Below, one piece after another: positions 1 through 5,830 of a stretch of DNA of 10,168 bases. A program made the position numbers and the translations under genes. Source of the stretch: Candidatus Omnitrophota bacterium (GTDB taxonomy: Bacteria > Omnitrophota > Gorgyraeia > Aquiviventales > Aquiviventaceae); NCBI GenBank assembly GCA_020057015.1, contig JAGVGS010000029.1, positions 1-10,168 on the forward strand, read 5' to 3'. The notes under the pieces were generated by a model. That model saw only the letters and a program-made list of their open reading frames with translations. It did no database searches and was not told the DNA's origin. Numbering within the stretch: the first letter of the stretch is position 1; each line of letters begins with the position of its first letter.

Positions 1-1106
1 CGGCCGGCCCACTGTGCCCGCATGGCCGAGGCCACATCATCCAGGTCCCCGATGACGTTGCGCATGTGCCGGAGGAAGGCCTTGAGCTGCCCCTGTTTGA
101 GACTACTGACCAGCTGCCCGGCGGATTTCACCCCCGAGGGCGTCACCGGTTCCATTTCGACCGTCGTGACGTTCAGCAAGCGCTCCTGCCGCAGGGTCTC
201 CTCGGCGAGCCGCAAGACGCCCCAGATCCCGACCGGATAGCGCTGTTGCTGCCGCGGGAACGTCGTGTAAAACCCCAACCGCAGGGCCGGGTCCGAGGGG
301 AGCAAGAAGGCGGTTTTCATCTCCACGTGCTCCATGAAAAACCGCCCCACGAGATCATGCTGATTGCCCAGGCCCGCACGCTGGACCTGGTTGGAGAGCA
401 GCAGCAAGCGGGCGTTGTCGATCCCGCCGCCGGCCAGCACGACCACCCGGGGCGCCACCCACACCGTGCGCCCGGTGAGGGTCTGCGCCCGCACGCGGGT
501 CACTTGCTGGGCGTTCGGGGTGACGTCGATCGCGGTAACGCTGGCATGCAGGTACGTCGTCACGTTCGTGGCCGCGGCGAGGTCCGCGCGGTAGGTTTCG
601 CCAAAGCGCGTGGGCGGCTCTTCCCGCCGGAGCGTATCCGAGAAGACTCCGTCGTCGGTCAGCGGCAATAGCGGCTGCTCAGCCGTTGCCCACGCCGCGG
701 CATCATAGGCAAAGGGACCGACCCGGCAGACGTCCAGGGCGCGCTCGTAGTGGGGCATCAGCGCAGCCCTCGTGAAGGGCCACCCGCTGTGCGGCACCCA
801 GTCCCGCGCCTCGAAATCAAGCGCATCCAACGGCCGGCACCAGCCTTCCCACAGGCTGGTGGTGCCGCCTACGCATCGCGCCCGGGAGTCCACGAGTGGA
901 TAATAGGGCAAACCGACGTTCTGGCCGTCGCAGAGCGATTGGGTGTCCTCTTCGAACTCCAGCCCGCCGCTCTCCAAGAGCGCGACCCGGAAGCCTTGGC
1001 CCAGGCACTCGCGCGCGAGGGTGATGCCGGCCGCGCCGGCGCCGATGATGCACACCTCGGTCTCGACAACGGTATTGGGGGCTACCGTGCGGCTGTCAAT
1101 GAACAT
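1..1106 (-). CDS. GMC-type FAD-dependent oxidoreductase, 3' end cut by window edge
   Basis: An open frame runs without a stop from the ATG at 1106-1104 off the left edge (368 codons plus 2 nt). The N-terminus is a Rossmann FAD/ADP-binding unit: strand ETEVCIIGAGAAG with GxGxxG at residues 22-27, followed by the ribose-binding acidic residue in LLESGG (Glu46). Residues 80-94 (GGTTSLWEGWCRPLD) correspond to the GG-S/T-x-x-W block that contacts the flavin in GMC oxidoreductases. Residues 224-237 (LAGGGIDNARLLLL) match the second GMC signature region. Family members oxidise alcohol groups of sugars, choline, sterols and similar substrates with FAD. The missing C-terminus should carry the catalytic His/Asn pair, so activity cannot be judged. 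Trp-Glu-Gly at 86-88, where Trp-Gly-Gly is common, is slightly unusual. No signal peptide is seen, so it is probably cytoplasmic. It overlaps the preceding GT87 gene by 11 nt, which places it in the polysaccharide operon and suggests a sugar or lipid-carrier substrate (inference). The family call is firm; the substrate is unknown. Confidence 0.9.
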   Translation of the reverse strand, partial: MFIDSRTVAPNTVVETEVCIIGAGAAGITLARECLGQGFRVALLESGGLEFEEDTQSLCDGQNVGLPYYPLVDSRARCVGGTTSLWEGWCRPLDALDFEARDWVPHSGWPFTRAALMPHYERALDVCRVGPFAYDAAAWATAEQPLLPLTDDGVFSDTLRREEPPTRFGETYRADLAAATNVTTYLHASVTAIDVTPNAQQVTRVRAQTLTGRTVWVAPRVVVLAGGGIDNARLLLLSNQVQRAGLGNQHDLVGRFFMEHVEMKTAFLLPSDPALRLGFYTTFPRQQQRYPVGIWGVLRLAEETLRQERLLNVTTVEMEPVTPSGVKSAGQLVSSLKQGQLKAFLRHMRNVIGDLDDVASAMRAQWAG

Positions 1107-2385
1107 CCACGGCTCCTCTGGTAGACAGTGTGCTGCGCGTTTGCCGAGCCGCCAGCAGGACGCCCAGCAGCAGCACGCCCCCTAAGAAAAAGTGGGAAAC
1201 GAGGAGGCTGCCTATGGCCTCACGGCACCACCACGCCCCCGCAGGCACGCGGCGCACCGGCAGGGACACCATCACCACGCTCGCCCAGAACAGCGCGGCC
1301 CAGCCTCTGCCTGGCGGCATCGGCACGCGGCCGCCGATGAGCAGGGCCATGGGGATGAGCAGCAGTAGATAGTAATGGCTCCAGGAAATCGGGCTGATGA
1401 GCAGGGCCAGCACTAGCAGGCTGGTGGTCTCGAGCCACATCTCCGTCGTCGTGGCCGGCGGGCCTGCGCGCTGCAGGAGGAGAAACGTCCCCAAGAGCAG
1501 CACGCCCAGCAGCAAGGCTTTGGCCAGGAAGAACACCGGGCCCACCGCGGTGACCGGAAACCAGCTGCCCAGATAGTCTGTTGAAATCAACAGGCGGACC
1601 AGAAAGCCATCCACCGACTGGACGTTGAACGCGCCGAGCGGATACTGGGCATAGGGCGCGATACAACAGCGCCACCACGTGTGGTGCAGGGCCATCCCAA
1701 AGAGCCCCACCGATAATCCCACGGTCGCCATGATGGTCAGCGCCCATCCCTGCACCAGCGGCCAGCGTGGCCGCCACACAAACAGCCCGATCAGTAAGGC
1801 CAGCGGTGGCTTGATGAGCGCGCTCAGCGCCAGCAAGGCACCGGATCTCCCCTGGCGCCCTTGCTCCAGACAAGCCAATGCGCCAATCAGCGCCAGCAAC
1901 ACGAAATGCGTGGTATTGCCTTCGCGAAGGCTATTGTACAGCGGACCGTTGAGCAGCACGAGGGCGGCGATGGCAGCTTTGCGCCAGCCGGTAGCACGGC
2001 TCAGAGCCAACAGTCCGGCGATGGAAGCGAGAATGCTCAAGGCTCCCAGACCGGTATAGAGCCCGCCGGCCACGCGACGGCTGAACACCGCCAGCGGGCT
2101 GAACATGACCGCAACGAGGGGCAGGTTCACGAACATCGGCTCGCCGTCCCGATACATGCTCGCCGCATCGTGCCAGATCAGGTGGCCGGCCGGATAGTAG
2201 GCTTTCTTGAAATCGCTCAACAGCTGGTTCGGTTGCGACACCGACCACATGAACACCACGATCGTGGCCGCCCACAAGATAGCCGCCGGCCGCAGAGCCT
2301 GGCGCCACCGTGGGGAGCGATGAATGAGGGCTGCCAGTCCCACCGCAGCGGCCGCCAAGAGGCTGTAGAATCCGTAGACCACCAT
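1096..2385 (-). CDS. GT87/DUF2029-type polyprenyl-phosphate-sugar glycosyltransferase (429 aa)
   Basis: This is an integral membrane protein with about eleven or twelve hydrophobic segments by eye. GT87 enzymes (for example mycobacterial PimE) are GT-C transferases that use polyprenyl-phosphate-mannose on the outer face of the membrane. Visible family marks are an acidic residue in the first large outer loop (LLSDFKKAYYPAG, Asp58), the block SLREGNTTHFVLLAL (152-166), the loop LALSALIKPPLALLIGL (185-201), and the C-terminal LLISPISWSHYYLLLL (328-343). Asp58 is the natural candidate for the catalytic residue. The frame stays open upstream to 2523, but the ATG at 2385 is the likely start: it overlaps the upstream stop as TGATG, has AGGGAAGGG just before it, and begins the first membrane helix (MVVYGFYSLL). 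A longer start would add 46 non-family residues lying within the upstream gene. The stop at 1098-1096 lies 11 nt inside the GMC gene. Donor and acceptor are inferred only from the family. Confidence 0.88.
   Translation of the reverse strand: MVVYGFYSLLAAAAVGLAALIHRSPRWRQALRPAAILWAATIVVFMWSVSQPNQLLSDFKKAYYPAGHLIWHDAASMYRDGEPMFVNLPLVAVMFSPLAVFSRRVAGGLYTGLGALSILASIAGLLALSRATGWRKAAIAALVLLNGPLYNSLREGNTTHFVLLALIGALACLEQGRQGRSGALLALSALIKPPLALLIGLFVWRPRWPLVQGWALTIMATVGLSVGLFGMALHHTWWRCCIAPYAQYPLGAFNVQSVDGFLVRLLISTDYLGSWFPVTAVGPVFFLAKALLLGVLLLGTFLLLQRAGPPATTTEMWLETTSLLVLALLISPISWSHYYLLLLIPMALLIGGRVPMPPGRGWAALFWASVVMVSLPVRRVPAGAWWCREAIGSLLVSHFFLGGVLLLGVLLAARQTRSTLSTRGAVDVH
1113..1119 (-). promoter_or_regulatory. 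Shine-Dalgarno site of the GMC oxidoreductase gene
   Basis: The minus strand reads AGAGGAG, then six bases, then the ATG at 1106. This is a near-ideal ribosome binding site. It lies inside the last codons of the upstream GT87 gene and supports 1106 as the start despite the 11-nt overlap. Confidence 0.7.
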
Positions 2386-3974
2386 CAGCCCTTCCCTGCC
2401 TGCGCTGGCTGTGCGCGTAGCTGGTGCAGCAGCACGAACACCAGCAAGGCCCCGAAGAAGAGATACGACTGCAGGATATTCAACCCATACGGTGCGGCTG
2501 CTGTCCATTTGGCCACCGTCCAATACTGGCTACAGAGCACGTAGCTTGCCACCAGGCCTGGCAGGGTCCAGCGGCCAAACACCCGTCGCTGAAGCGCCAG
2601 CGGCGTCAGGAGCGCGAAAATAGGCACGAGGAGGCCATAGTGATGCTCCCAGGCCACGGGCGAGGCCATGGTGGACGCCAGCAGCATGAGGGCGAAATCC
2701 GCAGTGTCTGCGCCCGCGTCGCGCTGCCGGCGGCCCCGCAGGGTCCATAGCAAGAAGAGTGCGGAACTCAGCAACGTCCCGGCGTAGACCCAGGGATGGA
2801 AGGGCGCAAAATGGTTATAATCCCATTCGAGGTTGTTGCCGTTGTGGAAGAGCCGGTTGAGCAGCCCATTGACCGATTGGTTGGGAAAGTAGCTTTCGCC
2901 GTGTTGGGAGATAAACGTCAGGACCCGGAGATAGTCGACGTGGTTCTGCCAGCCGTAATACACGATGGACACGGTCAACCCGATGGCCAGCACGCTGAAG
3001 GCCGCCCAGAGAAACCCCCACCGCCGCCGCAGCAGCGCCCAGAGCAACAGCACGCTCTGCTGGGGCTTGATCAGGCATGCCGCACCTGCCAGCGCGCCGG
3101 CGAGGCGCGTGCGGCCGGTCAGCCAGGCCCACACCTGCACAGCGACCAGGGCGTTCAGCCAGGCTTGAATCTGGCCCAGGTTGTACGCTCGCAGGGCTGG
3201 GTAGAACGTCAGTGCCAGCAGGCTGAGGACCGCGCAGCGAGCCAGCCGTTCGCCTGGCGCTTCTTTCCGTGCGGGTTGGGCGCGGGATAAGCTCTGCTCA
3301 AAGAGGAGGGGGGTGAAGAAGGCCAGGAGGATCATCGCGAGCCACGAGAGCCCATCCAGGACCGGCCTCAGCTGATCCGGTCCGACCAGCCGCCTGAGCC
3401 CCTTGATGACGAGCAGGGAGGTGAGCGGGTATTGAAACTTGGTCTGCCGGTTGAAGAACAGCTCGGTGTAGAGCGGCTGCTTCATGCGCAGGTATTCAAG
3501 AGCCACACGCATGGGCTTCCAGGAATCGCCCCCACCCGCCATCTGCTGGCCCTGTAAAAAATTCAGAGTGCCGTGCAGTGACGTCCGGCGCACGGAAAAG
3601 TTCGGACTCCCGCTGGCCAGCAGCAGCACATTGACGGCCACTAGATTGACGCTGGCAAAGATCCAGAGCCCGCGGGTGAGCGCGCTGAAGCCGCGCCAGC
3701 CGCGCGCCAGCAGATACCCGAGGAGCCCCAACAGCCCTGCCGCGGTCACGGTGAAGACCAGGTCGTCTGCCTTCTGCCAATACCTAGCCAGGGGCCACGT
3801 GGCCTGATCTTGAATGAGGCGATTCAGCCACCCCCCGGCGCGCCCCTCATACATCGCCTGAATGAGCGCGTGGCCGCAGAGCAGGTACAGGGCCCAGCCG
3901 CTGATGAGGACGGTGAGGCCCACAGCCACTAGGCGCTCCCACAACAACGACACTGGCGCGTTACTCTTGCTCAT
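2385..3974 (-). CDS. GT87/DUF2029-like membrane glycosyltransferase, larger paralogue (529 aa)
   Basis: This is a multi-pass membrane protein with about thirteen hydrophobic segments, the first at residues 12-32. It shows the same order of marks as the downstream GT87 protein. These are the outer-loop block with acidic residues (EYLRMKQPLYTELFF, 160-174) followed by FQYPLTSLL, the core YNLGQIQAWLNALVAVQVW (264-282), GALAGAACLIKPQQSVLLLW (293-312), and the C-terminal ASPVAWEHHYGLLVPIFALL (437-456). These match the pattern G-Q/N-x-x-x-x-L, LAA-L-IKPQ and SP-x-x-W-x-HHY typical of GT87. It would transfer a sugar from a polyprenyl-phosphate donor on the extracytoplasmic side. It is about 100 residues longer than its neighbour because of an extended N-terminal region (roughly residues 40-130), for which I see no known domain. 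The ATG at 3974 overlaps the stop of the acyltransferase gene as TGATG. The open frame to 4205 is only the shadow of that gene. The sugar specificity is unknown. Confidence 0.85.
   Translation of the reverse strand: MSKSNAPVSLLWERLVAVGLTVLISGWALYLLCGHALIQAMYEGRAGGWLNRLIQDQATWPLARYWQKADDLVFTVTAAGLLGLLGYLLARGWRGFSALTRGLWIFASVNLVAVNVLLLASGSPNFSVRRTSLHGTLNFLQGQQMAGGGDSWKPMRVALEYLRMKQPLYTELFFNRQTKFQYPLTSLLVIKGLRRLVGPDQLRPVLDGLSWLAMILLAFFTPLLFEQSLSRAQPARKEAPGERLARCAVLSLLALTFYPALRAYNLGQIQAWLNALVAVQVWAWLTGRTRLAGALAGAACLIKPQQSVLLLWALLRRRWGFLWAAFSVLAIGLTVSIVYYGWQNHVDYLRVLTFISQHGESYFPNQSVNGLLNRLFHNGNNLEWDYNHFAPFHPWVYAGTLLSSALFLLWTLRGRRQRDAGADTADFALMLLASTMASPVAWEHHYGLLVPIFALLTPLALQRRVFGRWTLPGLVASYVLCSQYWTVAKWTAAAPYGLNILQSYLFFGALLVFVLLHQLRAQPAQAGKG
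2389..2397 (-). promoter_or_regulatory. Shine-Dalgarno-like site and TGATG coupling before the second GT87 gene
   Basis: The minus strand reads AGGGAAGGG a few bases before TGATG (2387-2383), where the stop of the first GT87 gene overlaps the start of the second. The site decides the start at 2385 over the longer open frame and predicts translational coupling. Confidence 0.6.
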
Positions 3975-5050
3975 CAAGCTGCTCGAAACCGCTGGGCATA
4001 GCCGTGGATGGGTTTCTCGAGGAGATGCCAGGACAGTGACGCGATGGCGATAGTCACCACGCTGTAGAGGAAAAACGCGCGCATCCCACCGGGCCAGATC
4101 CCCAGCCCGAAGCGCTCCACCAAGGGGGTGACAAGCGGGCGCGCCAGAAACTGGTAGACGAACAACCCGTAACTGATGCGGCCCACATACGCCACCGGCC
4201 GCCACCCCAAGACCCAGCCCACCGGGCCCTTGAATCCTTCCATCGCGCCATAAATCAGCCAGCAGGCCACCAGCCCGATGGCGGGCGTAAAGGCCACCAC
4301 CGTGAAGGTCGGCCTCGTGTCATCCACCGCCGTGGCTACCCACGCCACGACCGCCCCTAGCCCTGCCAGCGCAGCAAGCCCGGGCCCCAACCGCGGACGG
4401 AGTGCCGGCGTCGTATAGGCCAGACATAGGAGCACCCCGAGCCCCAGCGCATCCACGCAGGAAGGCGTGAAGAAGTAGACCGCGGTATCGCTTAAACCCA
4501 CCTGGATGCCGACAAATCGGTACAGTGGTCCGGTCAGCACCATGCCGCAGGCGACCCAGGTGAGCCACCGCCGCGGCACCAGCACCATGAGCAGGGCCCA
4601 GGCAATGTAGAACTGCTCTTGCACCGACATCGACCAGAGATGGCTGAGATAGCCCAGCGATTCCAACCCGCCGGCGGCGATCACATACAAATTGGCCGTG
4701 TACGTCGCCAGCCATCCGAAGGCCTCCCGGGCGTGAGGAAAATTGGCCGCGAGTGCTACGCCTAACGCCAGATAGTAGACCGGAAAGATGCGCAGCGCCC
4801 GCCGGATGTAAAACTGCCCCAACACTGCCCAGCGGCTGCGGCCTGCCGCCTCGGCGGCCGCGTGGTCCTTCAGGAGGATCATGGTCGTGAGAAATCCGCT
4901 CATGGCGAGAAAGACCTCGAGCCCCATCCAGCCCACGACGTCCCATTCCTTCATCTGCTTCCAGGCGAAGTGGTCCAGGAAGACCCCGGCCATCGCAAAC
5001 GCGCGCAGCCCATCGAGCTGGGTGGACCGCAGCGTGGCCTTCTTAGGCAT
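3974..5050 (-). CDS. Acyltransferase-3 family (OafA/YrhL-type) membrane O-acyltransferase
   Basis: The product is 358 aa, the usual length of the acyltransferase-3 domain, with about ten or eleven membrane segments. Enzymes of this family (OafA, OatA membrane domain, NodX, WecH) move acetyl or other short acyl groups from a cytoplasmic CoA donor onto surface sugars. Visible marks are LDGLRAFAMAGVFLDHF (12-28) with the conserved DGLR and essential His27, FLAMSGFL (47-54), FYIRRALRIFPVYY (80-93), HLWSMSVQEQFYIAW (137-151), FFTPSCVDALGLGVLL (193-208), and the closing WHLLEKP (341-347). VQEQFY replaces the more common VEEQFY; the second Glu is kept. There is no SGNH domain, so it would transfer directly onto the growing glycan or lipid-linked sugar. 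The start at 5050 overlaps the deacetylase stop by 8 nt with no clear Shine-Dalgarno site, so translation probably depends on coupling. The acceptor is unknown; the operon suggests the glycan made by its neighbours. Confidence 0.92.
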   Translation of the reverse strand: MPKKATLRSTQLDGLRAFAMAGVFLDHFAWKQMKEWDVVGWMGLEVFLAMSGFLTTMILLKDHAAAEAAGRSRWAVLGQFYIRRALRIFPVYYLALGVALAANFPHAREAFGWLATYTANLYVIAAGGLESLGYLSHLWSMSVQEQFYIAWALLMVLVPRRWLTWVACGMVLTGPLYRFVGIQVGLSDTAVYFFTPSCVDALGLGVLLCLAYTTPALRPRLGPGLAALAGLGAVVAWVATAVDDTRPTFTVVAFTPAIGLVACWLIYGAMEGFKGPVGWVLGWRPVAYVGRISYGLFVYQFLARPLVTPLVERFGLGIWPGGMRAFFLYSVVTIAIASLSWHLLEKPIHGYAQRFRAA

Positions 5051-5828
5051 TGGGGACCAGGCGGCGCTTCAGGCGCTCATACCAGTACACGCCCAGCACC
5101 CGCTTGAGCAGCTTAATGAGACGCTGCTGGCTGGCCGCCCACCAAAACGCCGGCTGCCAGCCCTCGACCATCGACACGACGCGCTCGAGAGAAAATGGCC
5201 GGCGCACGACGACGCGGCGCAGCGCGTAGGGGTTGGTGTCACGGCCGTTGGTGCCGATGTCCGACACCCACATCGCCTGATACCCTGCCGCTTGCACCGC
5301 CCGCGCGACCTGCCCGTTCCAAAACCCGCCCGGCGCGGCAAACGCCTCCACCGGCACGCCCACTTGGGCCTCCAGCAGCTGTTTGGAGCCTGCCAGCTCT
5401 TCGTGCAGCGCTTCGCGCGAGAGCTTCGTCAGCAGCGTGTGGGTCTTGCCGTGCGAACCGATCTCCATGCCTAAAAACACCAGCTGGCGGATCTGATCCC
5501 ACGTCAGATATCCGGGTTGGCCCACGAAGTCGGTCGTGATGAAAAACGTGCCGGTGAACCGGTGGCGCTTCAGCAGCGAAGCGGCAATGTCCAAGTGGCT
5601 GGTGTAGCCGTCATCGAACGTGAAGACCACGGTGCGCTCCGGCAGGCTGCCCTCGCCCTGCTGCCAGGCGCGGAAGGCCTTGGAGTGGACGGTCTTGTAG
5701 CCGCCCTTGCGCAGCTGCGAGAGCAGTGTTTCCATCTCTTCGGCGGTGAGGTTGTAGAACTCATCGCCCGGCGAGGCGGTTTGCGCACTGGCGATCAGAT
5801 CATGAAACGTCAGAGCGACGATGCGCAT
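5043..5828 (-). CDS. Polysaccharide deacetylase, NodB/CE4 fold (261 aa)
   Basis: CE4 enzymes are metal-dependent de-N- or de-O-acetylases of chitin oligomers, peptidoglycan, PNAG and related sugars. Motif 1 is TFDDGY (70-75), with Asp72 as candidate catalytic base and Asp73 as metal ligand. Motif 2 is SHGKTH (125-130), with metal-binding His126 and His130. Motif 3 is the variant FAAPGGFWN (163-171), resembling the FAYPYGxxN type seen in PNAG-type deacetylases rather than the RxPY form. The three metal ligands are present, so the enzyme is probably active. There is no signal peptide, which suggests a cytoplasmic or inner-face site of action. The C-terminus (about 236-257, RLIKLLKRVLGVYWYERLKRRL region) is strongly basic and hydrophobic and could lie on the membrane. 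The ATG at 5828 is 2 bp after the glycosidase stop, and 11 nt separate it from a long inverted repeat. The substrate is most plausibly an N-acetylhexosamine residue of the glycan made by this operon (inference). Confidence 0.92.
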   Translation of the reverse strand: MRIVALTFHDLIASAQTASPGDEFYNLTAEEMETLLSQLRKGGYKTVHSKAFRAWQQGEGSLPERTVVFTFDDGYTSHLDIAASLLKRHRFTGTFFITTDFVGQPGYLTWDQIRQLVFLGMEIGSHGKTHTLLTKLSREALHEELAGSKQLLEAQVGVPVEAFAAPGGFWNGQVARAVQAAGYQAMWVSDIGTNGRDTNPYALRRVVVRRPFSLERVVSMVEGWQPAFWWAASQQRLIKLLKRVLGVYWYERLKRRLVPNA

Positions 5829-5830
5829 CG

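Noticed and set aside
66..671. A 201-codon plus-strand open frame at the left edge
   Set aside because: It mirrors the GMC oxidoreductase frame, which shows GxGxxG and GMC blocks on the minus strand. The plus-strand product has no recognisable fold.
1918..1931. A 14-bp perfect palindrome GCCTTCGCGAAGGC
   Set aside because: It falls in codons for the conserved GT87 block SLREGN and has no loop, flanking unit or second copy; coding constraint plus high GC explains it.
2386..2523. A longer start (2523) for the second GT87 gene
   Set aside because: The added 46 residues lie wholly inside the upstream gene, are not family-like, and bypass the good ribosome site and TGATG overlap at 2385.
3975..4205. 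A longer start (4205) for the first GT87 gene
   Set aside because: The added 77 residues are the out-of-frame shadow of the acyltransferase gene; MSKSNAPVSLLWERL at 3974 begins directly before the first membrane helix.
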